Of a DNA stretch of 64,000 nt, positions 26,101-38,771 are shown piece by piece. How positions within the stretch are numbered: position 1 is the stretch's first letter; the number at the start of each line of letters is the position of its first letter. The translations under genes were made by a program, and so were the position numbers. Source of the stretch: Dirofilaria immitis (taxonomy: Eukaryota; Nematoda; Chromadorea; Rhabditida; Onchocercidae); contig JAKNDB010000088.1 in NCBI GenBank assembly GCA_024305405.1, forward strand, positions 1,754,001 to 1,818,000. The letters are read 5' to 3'. The notes beneath the pieces are model-generated. The model did not search any database, was not told the origin of the DNA, and saw only the letters and a program-made list of their open reading frames with translations.

Positions 26101-26811
26101 TTAAAAATGAATAAACAGATCAATAATTAGATTTTACCAAACGGAATTACTATTTAACTAATTACCGCTACTACGTTTTCATTTTCTATGACAATATATT
26201 TTTGCATCAAATTTTTATGAATCAATAGTTCGTTACTCAATGCGAAAAAATTAAATGTAAGTATCGTTGCAAGCCGAGAATTTATCATTTATAAAATGAT
26301 TGGTTTATCAATTATTTTTAGCGACAAATTTTCAAATTGCAATTAAAAATTTTATTTCAAAATTTTCTGCAGTTTTTTCCTCCGCTTTTTTATACGATTT
26401 AAATTATTATTAGTTTGCTAAAGGTTTCATCTGCAAACAATCAAGGCATCCAAGTTTTAGTCATTTCAGAAATAAATATTTCTGAATTTTTTACAAAACT
26501 TCGATGCTTTATTTTCAATTTTCTTGGCTGTTCACGTATATGAAGAGGTATTTCGAATGACGGCAAATAATATAAAAGAGCGGAATAAGGCGAAAATTCT
26601 CTCATAAATCATAATCAGTTACTTCATTTACTATGGTGATTTTTGACATGATATAATAAGAGAGGTCTCACTTGTTTCCAAAAATATCAATGAATCTTGT
26701 TGAAACTTAAGATTACGTAATATTACTTAACTTTTGAAAATTTAAATAGAAGCAATTAACAAGAAGTAAATAAATATAAATTCCGCTATAAGAAGCAACA
26801 GATGTGAAAAG
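23135..26811. other. Intergenic stretch without a supportable gene
   Basis: Open frames of 47-77 codons exist, including plus 24213-24356 starting MSFSRLANMFQNISSHS just after a TTACAG, plus 24773-25006, and minus 25938-26123 containing MEDITENKQRIQTF after a TTTTTAAG. None shows a family, a consistent partner exon or conserved motif. A direct repeat of gaccacaacaaagaatttct lies at 24459-24500. Confidence 0.5.
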
Positions 26812-28689
26812 TTAGTTGTTAATTGTTTTTTTGTACATAAAACATATAACTCTTTCTTTCTGTACTTCACAATATTCTGTAGTACTAACAATATAGGTAA
26901 ACCCTGCATCCGAACAAATGATATCGACCTCATCCTCTCTCATAATTTCCTGAGCTGCATTATGTACTGCTCGTTTTGATATTACCGGATCCGTTTGATC
27001 CATATTCTAAACAGGACACTTCCGTTTAAATCATTATTCTTTTCAATTATTTATTTCAGAAATTTGACAAAAAATTTTCTAATCTGTTGAAAAATTTTGA
27101 AAAAAATAAATAACCTTAAGAAGTAAATCTCTTAGCACTATGCTGTTGCATTTATTTTCGGAAATTATTACGGATTCATGAGTTCTCCGTTCTGTTAATG
27201 GTGCTGTTGTTGATGATAATGGTGTTACTAGAAATATGGAAATTTTTTTGAGATTTCCAATCTTAATTAATAAAAACAAGCTTGTACATCATAAACATTA
27301 TGTGTCAGTAAAGCAATAATGAATAAATTACCACGCAACAGGGAGGAGGAGATACAGTGTATATGTCCGGAGACCAAAAGATGGTGAACTATATATATAT
27401 ATATATATCTTAACAGGATGAAGCCGGAAGGAATTTTAGTAGAGATGCGAAGCGATTCTGACATGCAAATCGATCGTTTGACTTTGATGTAGGAGCGAAA
27501 GACTAATCGAACTATTTAATAGATGGTTCCTTCTGAAGCTTCCTCAGGATAGGAAACAAACAGGAAAGAGTTTGATTTCTGAGTTATTATGCTTAAACTT
27601 TATCTGGAAAGCCTAGAATCATGATAGCACTAGGGAAATATCTAACTTTAATCTCTTTGAAGCGTACGTTATTCTTTTTCAGATAATCAACTTTAAAATC
27701 ATTAAAGCTTAGAAATAATTGATTCATTACATTGGTTTGTAATACGATGATCCGAAAATGTTGGATCGTATGTTTTCTTGACTTCGTTTTGAGCAGGGAA
27801 AGGTTGTTGCACGACTGGAGGAGGAATCGGTATATTGTTTACTTCGGGTCCTAGCAAGTGATTTGGATGTAAAGATGGAGGTGAGGGGTTGAATGAGGTT
27901 GGAAATCCAGCACTTCGCGGCTGATAACCGCTTGCGTATGATCCTCCTGATGGAGGTGGGGCTGAAATTGCTTAATTTGGAGCGGTAATCATGCATTCAC
28001 GAATTGGAAAATTTGAAATTAATCAGTGCAAGAATTCTCGGAAGAATTTTAATTAATGGCAATTATAATATTGCTAGAAATTCAGCGTCTTTAAACGTAA
28101 AACTTTTTTATTGCAACTTACCAAAATTTGGTCCTCTAGGAGAAATATAGCCGCCTGTCGGAGCATTTCCACCACCACATCCACAATTAGATGATGGTAA
28201 GTAAACAGGTTGAGGTGGTGGACAAATAGGAACAGGTGCTGGTGGACAAGATGGTGCTGGAGGACATGCTTTACAAGTGGGACATATTGGCGGTGGACAA
28301 GGAATTGGCGGCGGACAAATCGGCTTAAAGGAGAAAGTATAAAAATAAGATAGTGAAAAATTGGAAATATTATTAATGAATTCATAAATGAAAAGGTTCT
28401 AATTTATTTGAACGATTTTTCGGAAAATGAGTTCTTAAAACAATATCAAGGATTGCTTTTTACGATTCATATTAGTATAGCAGATTAAAATATTGATAAT
28501 TCTAAAAATTTTCTCGAAAATTACAAACTTTCATGAGATGTTAAAATAAACAAATATTGTAACTAACTATTGAACATCCACAAGATGGTGGCATTGGTTG
28601 GCCACAATCACAACAGCAGTTTTCACCACCAAAAAAGTAGCCTGTCCTAAGATAAAAAATTTCAAAAATACCACAAGTACCAGCATCAT
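26812..28689 (-). CDS. Ground-like (GRL) domain secreted protein, 5 exons
   Basis: Secreted protein of the nematode ground-like family, the hedgehog-related set expressed mainly in epidermal and cuticle-forming cells; biochemical function is not established. Exons: 28568-28689, 28122-28323, 27731-27961, 27115-27227, 26812-27006; about 287 residues with one single-base correction in exon 1. A signal peptide MMLVLVVFLKFFILGQA leads into GGENCCCDCG, then Cys/Pro repeats such as ICPPPIPCPPPICPTC and CPPAPSCPPAP, a Gly-rich CGCGGG patch, and a Pro-rich low-complexity linker. The C-terminal ground-like domain (about residues 212-281) starts ENKCNSIVLRDLLLK and continues through SKRAVHNAAQEIM, VDIICSDAGFTYIV and TEYCEV to ERVICFMYKK, with its characteristic spaced cysteines. 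Phases agree at all junctions (0; 1 to 2; 1 to 2; 0). The donor of exon 3 is the least certain: a GTATTA slightly upstream has the same phase. An acceptor-like CAG four bases before the ATG suggests trans-splicing. Confidence 0.85.
28631..28636 (-). other. Frame disruption in GRL exon 1 (A6 run, one base short)
   Basis: The signal peptide frame (ending FILGQAT) and the Cys-rich mature frame (GGENCCCDCG) meet at this T6 on the minus strand but are one base apart. T7 would join them, and 123 rather than 122 bases keeps the exon in phase. Alternatively the TCTTAG just upstream is a true acceptor and the signal peptide is encoded elsewhere, but the in-place signal peptide is too good to ignore. 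Confidence 0.65.
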
Positions 28690-28693
28690 TTTC

Positions 28694-28696
28694 CTG
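28694..28696 (-). other. Acceptor-like CAG before GRL start, probable trans-splice site
   Basis: ATAAAACAG lies four bases upstream of the first of two tandem ATG codons. A 5'UTR this short is normal for spliced-leader mRNAs of nematodes. Confidence 0.45.
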
Positions 28697-29865
28697 TTTT
28701 ATATATTGTACTTGCTTCGAGATTCTATAGCTCTTTTGGTTCTACCTAAATTTCGAAAAATGAATTCAATTTTCATAAAGGTTCGCAAAATTGCTTGCTA
28801 GACAAATCTTCGTGATAATAATAAAGTGAAGGGAAGAAAATATGAAATTTGATGTTCTCATTTGAAAATAAAACGATCACCAATTTATATGCCTATGATT
28901 AACATATGTTTATATGAGAACATACCGATTATGATAAGATATTCTAGTCTCAGAAAATTTCAGCAACATGAAATTAAAGGTAATGACGAATTTCCGAAGT
29001 GTAAATTTATCAATAAGCCAAAAGTTAAAATACTAAGTTATAAATCACATCTGTACTAATCAGATTTTCAGACTAAAATTTCCAAGAGATTCAAATGTTT
29101 TAAAATTTAATTAATTTGTATTTAAAAATTATAATTTAAATTTGGTACTGAAAACATTGAAGTTCAGCATAATCAAGAAAAAGATAAATTACTATGCGTT
29201 AATAAAAATGGAACGTTCTTTCGTTAATTGTATTTGGCAATTGTGTGAATTAAGAAGAAGAAAAGACAAAGTAGGGCAAAGAATGAAACGGATAATTTTG
29301 AAAGGAAGATGTAAATTGTAATTCACTATTATTATTCACTTAATAACGTTAAATGAAATCAGAAACAGAACAGATCAGATCCGAGGCAAATTCGAGAGTA
29401 ATCTAGATGGCGAAATATTTGAAAAGTGAAAGAATACGGAATAGTAGTGGAAAGGTGAAAATTTTTACGAATTTTAAAATTCATCTTTCCTGTTCATTAT
29501 CATTCCTGCTCACTTTTCTTTGAGAACTTTATCCTCGTTATTTTCAATGATTATATCCAGATCTACTAATGCATCAGCCATTTCATTTATGTCATCGATG
29601 TCTCGGAATGCATTGAATAAATACTTTCGTCATCTCGGGGAAGAATGAAAAGAAGATTGTGCAATGACCCAAATTTTTTTTCCCTCATCAATTTTCAATT
29701 TTCATAAAAATACTAATATTAGCATTAACAGTATGTATAAACAGTTGCATGTTGGTAAATATGTAAAGTAGACTAATTTCTTCATTTATCATTTTTTTCT
29801 TTCCGTATGAAATAAAAAATCTTTTCTCGAGATCAGCTTCTTTTCTTCATGAGTTCATTGATTTC

Positions 29866-30050
29866 ATTTAGATTTGCAAAAGCTCAACGGTTCCATTTAG
29901 ATTGGCAGAAATTCTACGGTTTCATGTTCATTTGGATTGGCAAAAGTTGGACGGTTTCATCTCTATTTAGATCAGCAAAAATTCGAAGGCTTTATTTTGA
30001 TTGACAGAAGTTCAAAATTTTCATCTTCATTTAGATTGGCAGTTGAAGGA
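29866..30050. repeat. Degenerate tandem repeat of about 36 bp, 5 copies
   Basis: Variants of catttagattggcaaaa followed by gttcaacggtttcat recur five times with many substitutions. A 114-codon plus-strand frame runs through it, but its sequence follows the repeat and shows no domain. Confidence 0.7.
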
Positions 30051-33000
30051 AAATATTTCTTACATTGTTTCGTAAAGTTTTTAATAAATTTCTTTTGTCG
30101 TAAAATAGCCACTGCGACAATATTGACTGTTATTATGATGAATTTTTTCTTCACTTCTCTTTACAGTAATGATCCAATTGGAATAGGAATTCTAAGGGCA
30201 TTTCCATTTAAATTTTTAAGGTCAGTGAAGCTAACAAGCCCTCTGATCATGAATACTTGGAGGATTCATATGCGCATGTGAGAGACATTCTTTCTATCTA
30301 ATTTCATTCGAGAAATAGGTTATTAAATAAGCTGTTCGAGAATAGGAAGATGGATAAAACGAATTTTCCTATGGGCAACAAGTATGATTTATGTCATACG
30401 CTTGAAATCTGATCGGAAATGTAATCAATAAAACTTAAAATAGTGCCATCCTATTATAAGAAGATTTTTCCGCAAGAACGTAACTTCTTCAGTAATCTTT
30501 CAGATGAATACCTCTCCAATTTCATTATTTTTTTCCAACATTTCAATTTTAAAAATAATTTAGAATTAACTTGTTATATCAAAACTCTAAGCCTTTAGCT
30601 TACTCTTCTCCAATCTTTTTTCCTTCTCGTCTTCTGTTTCTCGTAATAATAATAATAATAATAATAATAACAGGTAAAAAAGTTTTCCAAGAATTACGCA
30701 CTAAATTTTTTTCTTTTGTTTCAGAGCAGAATATAAAATTTCAAAAATGAAATTTGTTAGATGAGCAATACATATGCTATGCAATGAAAATGATAGTAAT
30801 AATAACCCAACTTACCTGTATGACTAATAATTTCAGCTTATCGTCTCTGTAAGACTCATTTGAATTTTAACACGCTTTGTTGCATAAAATATTTATAAAT
30901 GATGATCACTGCATAAAATTTGTCGCAACAGCCGTGATGGACGATGATTCCACTAATAAAAAAAGTTGATAGAAATCACCTGTATGATAAACCGTATATA
31001 GTGGTAATGGTAAAGAAAGGTGCACGATTGTACAATAATAATATGTTCTTATAAGAGAACTAAAATAAATAACTGATAACAGTATGATAATTTGCAGAAT
31101 TAAATAATGATAAGTAAATTAAATAAAGATCAATAAACTATATTTCGTACAACTCGTATTTTAGTCGATTATGAATCTTATTGATAAGATAAATATCTTT
31201 GAATCAGGTATGTCATAGTATGATTTTGCAGTTCACTTCAAAAATTAATGTAGCAAAAAATATCGCAAGCAAAAGTTCTTCTATTATTCTTAACGCCTGT
31301 ATCGCAATGAAATTTTCTTAATTTCGCATTTGTTAAATATATAATGCTAGTCATCTCTATTGAACCATTAAGATCAGAACCATCTCAGTGGCTCAATTCA
31401 ACTATATCTAATGTTATCTTCATTCATCATTAAATTATCACATTTCGTTTATGAAAAAATTTAAACATATTTGATCAGTAATTTATAAATGATCGTATTT
31501 CAGCGATACTAACTAGGAATTGAATTCTGATTATCTCAAACGAAATACTTCAAAATGCTTCAATGCAAAATAGCTTGAAATTTTAAATGGATTTTGTGTT
31601 TTTTCAGATATCACACGAAATCGAGAATAATCAATCAATTCGATATTCTTATCCAACAATTTAACTTATAATTTCAATGCATTAAGCATTGTTTCATATT
31701 TCAATAAATTTAAATAACAAATCCATTACATCATAGTTGATCGCTTTTATCTTATATGAATAGATTGATCACTTAAACAACTAAATATTCAACTATTATA
31801 GAATATGTGAAAATGAAGTATACTTGGGTATCATTGTATTTCAAGGTTACTGTAATTCATTGCTCTGTATGTCTCGTGTCCCAAAATATACTGTATGTAA
31901 TTCATTACTGTGTAAAATTAGATGAAAAATAGATACGATGTATCTTATATACCATTTTTATCTAACGAACAACTGATATCTTGAACCAAACATATAAGTT
32001 GAATGTGTAAAAATGAAACATATTCGGATATCTATCTTATATTTCAGGATATACTGTATCTAATGTCTTTTATGTAAATTTAGATGAAGACAAAAAAACA
32101 GATTCAATCACCTTTATAGTAAAGAAAGACAAAGTCACAAAAAAAAAAACAATGCTTTTTTTAAAAAAAAAGGAAATAATAATACAGCGGTTATATCAAT
32201 AAAAATCAATTTTTCATTTGATTATTATTATTATTGCTAACAGAAAAAAAAATAATATATAATTGTATTAGAAATTTAATAGAAGAAATGATAAAATTTA
32301 AAATCAACTATCTTTTTTTTTTTTTTTTTTATTTATTTAAAAACAGCGAAGATTGAAAAATGAAGAAAGAAAACAAAATATTTATCAACGTATCATCCAG
32401 CTATATAACAAAAAAACGAATAGCTAGAAAATAGAGGGTAGAAATTAATTGCAATAATTTCATTGAAATTATTATCAATGTTTCATGGTCAAACAGAATA
32501 CATTTTTTATATCTGAATTTTTAAATTTTCATATATTTCTTCGAGAAATTGATAAATTATTAAAATTGAAAGATATTATAGCATGAAATCAATAATTCAC
32601 TATACTATTAATTAATTGTATACAACTAATTAATTCCTCTATTAAATTTTCGTTTTATTTTATTTCTCCTTGTCTGTTTGACTTGAAAATATTTCCTCTA
32701 TAAAAAAAAATGTTACAAATTGAATTAATTCGGAATAATTGTAAGAAAAAATGTTTATTTCAGAATAAATGGTACGAACAAAAAAAAAATTCAACTTGGC
32801 AAATTCTCAAAGTTGTGAATTATCGAAAAAAAGTTAAGAATAACGAAAAGATATTAGCAAACTTGTTTCGATATGGGAATTTTCATAAATTCATAAATTC
32901 TGCATTTCTTAAAAACTTTTTTCCCTCTCAAACTTTACACCCAACTTATTTCATTAACAGCAAGCAAGACGTGTAAGAAAAAAAATAAGCAAACAAATAT

Positions 33001-34169
33001 TGAATCATTCGATATTTATTAAATATCAATTATTTATTTAAATGTTACACAGGTCAAATGAAAAAAAAAAAAAAAAAAAAAACGATTCCTCTTTCTCTAC
33101 GATATTTTCAAATTAAATCAGTGTTCGAAAATTGTCGTTCATACTTTGATATCATACAAAATTTATAATAAGCTAATCAGAAAGTTGAACTTTTTATAAA
33201 TTGCAACATGAATCTATGCTATTGTTTTCGAACACTGCTCTTAAACAAAACAACAATTTATTTAATAGTAGTAATTGCTAAGAATGTTTAGAAACTATTG
33301 AACTAATGATTTAAAATTGACATAAAAACTTAGAAGTATATATATATGAGGTATAAACAAAAATGAGGAATTCATTTTCAATGAGGCTGTTGTAAAACAA
33401 AAAAAAGGAGAAGAAAGAGAAGATAATATTGCAAAATTAGAAAAAGATTAATGAAAATAACAAATTTTCTAGGATTATAAGCAATGCATGCGGAAAAAAT
33501 GTGAAGCTATGCGGAAAAATATTAGGCTGTGCGGAAAATTGAGGAAAAAAAAACGATAAATAGATTGTTACTAACAAATTTCGATACCTTAGCTAATAGA
33601 AGTTTTTTTTTTCAAGTCCATTTAGGTATCTAAGTAAGCAAAACTATTGGAACATGCAGTAAAGGATATAGGTAGGATACGGTAGCTTGTTATATCCTAT
33701 TATCATTTTATATTAAATGCATTTGATTTTATACAATAATTATTTGAAAAATTCTTTTATTTAATTTTGAAATTTTTGAAAATTTGTGAGAATAAATTTT
33801 CCAATTTTCTAAATTTCCTTTAATGCATATTCCATTATTTTACTTTTCTGTAACAAAAACTATGAATTAGCTACTAATTTAATTTAACAAACGAACGAAA
33901 GAACAAAAACAAAACATTCTCCCAAATTGAAAGACAAGCTTACTTACAAAGCGTGAAATAACAATGACTGCAACGATAATGAAGCATTCAGGAATTCAAT
34001 TTTAGATGCTTTTTAACTTGCCTGAAAATTCTACAAAACAATTTGAATGGGAATGCCGTAAAAGAAAAAAGCAGAAGGTGATGGGGAAAAAAAGCCTAAT
34101 ATAAAATATTATTGATAATTGGCATATCTCGTCTAAAAATCTTGACAAAATCTTCGGCGTTTAACAACA

Positions 34170-34171
<2 letters not shown>

Positions 34172-34207
<36 letters not shown>
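34172..34207. repeat. (TA)n microsatellite
   Basis: About 18 uninterrupted TA dinucleotides, downstream of the DM gene. Confidence 0.95.
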
Positions 34208-34210
<3 letters not shown>

Positions 34211-34697
34211 CCTATGAGGTAAGCAATGAGGTTTTCTAATTAGTTATGTAAATAAGCATAATATACTTATTATAGCGTGAAATTAATGTGATAAGAAATA
34301 CCGGTCTAAAAATTAGGTACCGGGACTATAGACCCTGTAAACAGGAATAACAAAGTATAAGCAAACACTATATATAATTTCGCATTGCAAAAAAAAAGAC
34401 GGAATATTTTGAAACAAATTTGAAAGATTTAAAAGTTTATTTGATTGAACTTTTGAACAATATTTTCATCTGAACAAAAGAAAAAAAAAGCAAAATAAAG
34501 TTGGTAAATAGAAAAATAATTTTTTTGCAATGCTTTAAGTTTAAATTAAAAATTGGAAAAAAAAAGCCAAACTAAACTACTGAAAAAAACTGAATTAAGA
34601 AAAAGAGTAGAAGGAGAGGGAGGAAAACAAAGGAAAAAAAATGAAACAAATAAATCACTGAAATACTTTTATAATTTTTTTTTCTATCAATTGAATT

Positions 34698-37600
34698 TTA
34701 CATGCTGCAAACATCGACAAATATGCTTGACATATGGCTTGGTTCCGTTTTATTACCGCTATCCGGAATGGTAGCTGTCGTTGTGGCAATTTCTGTTGGA
34801 AGTTTCCATTCCAGTTGTCGCATATTATTCAGTAGTGTTTGGAACAATTGTTCGTTTTCCAGAAAAGTTGGAATTTGATTATTTGCTAATGTTTGATTTA
34901 CAGTTACATGAGTTAGATCGGTCTGTTGCTGTCGTTGTTGCTCTTGTTGCTGTTGTTGCTGTTGTTGTTGCTGTTGCTGTTGCTGTTGCTGTTGTCGTTG
35001 TTGTTGTAGTGTTCTCGATAGAGCATTTTGCGCCACTAGATTTGGAGCAATTCCCGTAACTGACATCGGATTGATTGGTACAGGAACTGCTATCGGTGGA
35101 TTAGTTGCAGTGATTGTATTTGTATTACCATCAGATTGTGCACATGGTGGTGTAACGGAAAGTGCAGGGAGATCACTTTCCGCTGCGGTACTGGTTGTTG
35201 TAGTTGGAGTGGTCACTTGTGGTTGAAAAAGAAATTGCAAATGTGGTAATGCGGATGGTGAGGGTCGTTGTTGAGGTGAATGACCAAGTTTCAATGAAGT
35301 TGCTGCTGCAGAGCTAGCCAGATAATTACTCAGAGTACCGGCAGTATTACTAAAAGAACCAGTTTCCAAGATATTTTCTGTAGATGGTGGCTGACCTGGT
35401 AGGAATGATACTGCTGGATGTCGCATATTCTGTTGAAGTTGTTTGTCTAAAAATTTAAATGTTTACTAATCAAAATTTAAAAGAAAATAAATAATCAATT
35501 AATATTTTGATCATTTTTATTTTATTATTAGATATTATTTCGCAATAGTATTAGGTTTGTTTTTTTTCAACAAAAATATTTTTGTGTTTTTTTGTTTTGC
35601 TAGAAGATCAAAAATGATACTTACAAAGAAGTGCGTTAAAATTATGAAAATAAGGTAGCGGTCCAGATGCGGCTACAGCTGCGGCAGCATTTAAAGTTGC
35701 TGTAATATTTTCTCGTGTTATATTCAACAATGTATCCTTTCGCTGTCGTCGTCGTATTTTGATTTGATCTGCCATCAATTTTTGTCTTTCACTTACTACT
35801 TGACACTAAAAATTTCGATTCTTTGTAAAAACTTTTTTTTTTATTGAAAATATAAAATCTAAAAGAAGAAAAAAAAATTCTAAAACAAATAAATTGTCAA
35901 TACCTTCGCACAATTACAATCACGATACGGACAAACGCGCTTATGTCCTTTCAATCGTGATTTCCTTCCATGTTGTCCACATTTTTGACAATTTGGTATA
36001 CGTTCTAAAAACAGAAAAAAAAGTTACTAATCCAAGTTTGAATATCGCTTAAAACAAATTTATATTTAGAATTTAATTATTTTATCTTAATTAATTAAAA
36101 ATATTTAAATAATTCAACGAATTTCATTTATCCAATAAATTGCATTTGTGATAAATGTACTTAAATAAATTTGATTATTTTTTATTGAAATATATATATT
36201 TTATGTTTTTGCAGCATTATTTTATTCAGCATTTTATATGATATTTCATTATTTTAATTTTATTAAATTTTCAATTTAATTTCCAAGACAATAATATCTT
36301 TGACTTTGTACTCTTAGTATTTTCTCTTTTTTTTCTTCTTTAAAATACTATGGTCGTAATTTTTCAAAGATAAATTATGAAATTCATTACAAATCTATCA
36401 ATATTTTTGATCACATTATTTAAGTTTAAATTATCTTTCATTACTGGAATTTTCATTAATTAGGAATGAAAGTATTGTCGAAAACGAACTGGAAATTGGA
36501 GTGCTATCAAGTTGTTGAATATTTTCCGCACATCTAACAGGTGGCAATGATGCAAATGTTGTTTGCTGTGCTTAGCTACCCGAACAATAGCCCAGTTGTG
36601 TCAAATCAAATCCCATTATAGTTACTAATAGAAGAGAAAATTGAAAAAGAAGTAATCAGATGACTGCTAAATTGTCAAGCCTAACTAGCATCTCATATTT
36701 ACAAAAAAAGCCTTGTTTCATCGAACGAATAGTTTCACGTATTGCTACAAATTATCCAAGCTTAATGTAATAATCGTTTAGTTATTGATGATGCTTAGAT
36801 GGATGAAGATGTTCGAGAATAAATGCTGTAAACAAACAGATATGCTGAATAACCAAAATATACTTGAATAATCAATTTGTAGGAAACATTTTCGTTCTTT
36901 TATTGAAAAATCCGCCTGGAATAGAATAATCTAATTCAAGCATTTCAACTTTATAATTAAAATAAGACACGCATCCATATGTAATTACTTTTAAATAAAG
37001 TGTATTATACTAAATTAATTCATTCACGTAAGATACGTATCCGTATGTAGATAAAGTGTACCATACTAAATTAATTCATTCACGTAAGATACGTATCCAT
37101 ATGTAATTATTCTAAATAAATAAAGTGTACCATACTAATTCATTCACGTGAGACACGTATCCATATACTGTTATTCTAAATAAAGTGTGCCATACTAAAT
37201 TAATTTATTCACGTAAGTAAGATACGTATCCATATGTTGTTAGTCTACGTACTACCCATTAGTGAGAAAGCTCAACAGGTGATTTTTCACTTAGATCAAT
37301 ATGTCCTTCTCGATGAAAAACTAAACAGAAATAGCAAAAAGGTAGAGAAAAAAAAATTCATAAAGGTTACAGGTCAAATTAGCTAAACAACTAATTAATT
37401 GTTTATCTCAAATGCAACAAGCAGCAAAATAGCAAACAAATTTCAATTCAATTTTGAATAAAATATGAGCGAAAATAAAAGAAGCCAAGAAATGAAGTAA
37501 AAGCTTAGTAGCCAATAATACTTTGCGATTGAATTAACACACACAAAATACGTAAACAAAATTTGAACGGATAAAATAGTATTAGTATATTAGATGTAAA

Positions 37601-38735
37601 AAAAAGTGATAGCAGTAGCTAGTAACGTAGTTAGTAGTAGTAGTAGTTTCGAAAATATGTTTATGAGCTTTAAAAGGAACTTAGTCGAGAGTAATGTTTA
37701 GATGTAATTTGAGAAAATATGAAAAAAAAAAAAAAAGAGTGCAAGAAGGTGTCATCTTCTCATTCATATATTTAAACATAGAAAAAAGGGAATGAAAAGG
37801 AGTGACAAATTGAATTTTCAAGAAAAACAAAAACAAAAAAAAGATCAAATTCTTTCTTTTTTTTATGTTGATAATGTTTCCAATAAACACATACATATAC
37901 ATACATACATACATACATACATACATTGACATACATAGACATACATAAGTTGTAGTAATAAATAGTTTGCCACTTTGGCATATATCCTTTTGCTATATAA
38001 ATCGTTTACTCGTTGACTAAATTGTATCGGAAGAGGGAACGGGAGCAAAGGCCAAGAAAAGTTTAGCATAAACAAGGCGTAGTAGCTTTACTACTACTAC
38101 CAACAACGGCGAGCGTTGTTTTTTTTTCTTTCTTTCTGTCTTCCCTACTTGTTTACTAAAAGATCTTGAACGAGAAAAAAAAAAAAGAAAAAGAACTGCT
38201 CAAGTTTCCTTGCAAAGACTTAGCCTTTAGCCTTGTCTTGTCTTCTTATATCATTTAGCTTTGCCTTGTCTTGTCTTGTCTTGTCTTGCTATGTTCATTA
38301 GCTTTGCTTTGCTTAGTGTCTTTTTGTTTATCTTTTTCATTCCTTTGAAAACTTACCAAATAGTATAGAGAGAGAATATCTTACTATTATCATTATTACA
38401 AATAAACTACCATTGCTCTGAGACATAAACAAAGATTTCTAAGCTCAATAAATTAGGTCCCAAGTATATATATCATCTCAAGAATGGATAAGTAAATGAA
38501 TGTTAAATGACTGTTTCATTTCATAGTGTCAAAATCGAGATCTTATTTAAATTAAACATATCAATTCCATATACACACAACATACACAGATATACGTACA
38601 CACATATACATACACATACACATACACATACACACATACTAGCATGCATATGTTTATGACTGTCTACAGTGCCAATTACTTCAATTTAATTGAATTGAAG
38701 ATATTGACTTACATACAACATATGCACACACACAT

Positions 38736-38771
<36 letters not shown>

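Larger units (their letters stand above)
28697..34697. other. Intergenic stretch between the GRL gene and the DM gene
   Basis: No supportable gene. It holds the degenerate repeat at 29.87-30.05 kb, an (AAT)n at about 30643-30669, a duplicated segment near 31.8-32.1 kb (aaatgaa.atattcgg/tgggtatc), poly-A near 33061-33080 and (TA)n at 34172-34207. The small open frames at 32710, 34553 and 29937 are Lys-rich or repeat-derived. Confidence 0.55.

Noticed and set aside
27267..27464. Minus-strand frame with MSESLRISTKIPSGF inside GRL intron 3
   Set aside because: It follows an acceptor-like TGTCAG but runs into a TA microsatellite with no matching donor; joining it to exon 3 would create a stop with the preferred donor.
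28074..28385. 103-codon minus-strand frame rich in His/Leu/Val
   Set aside because: It is a shadow of GRL exon 2 in another frame; the Cys/Pro frame is the coding one.
29937..30281. 114-codon plus-strand frame
   Set aside because: Its first half follows a degenerate 36-bp repeat and the rest is a T-rich, hydrophobic, domain-free sequence.
34781..35059. 92-codon plus-strand frame with poly-Val/Ala
   Set aside because: Antisense of the polyglutamine-coding DM exon.
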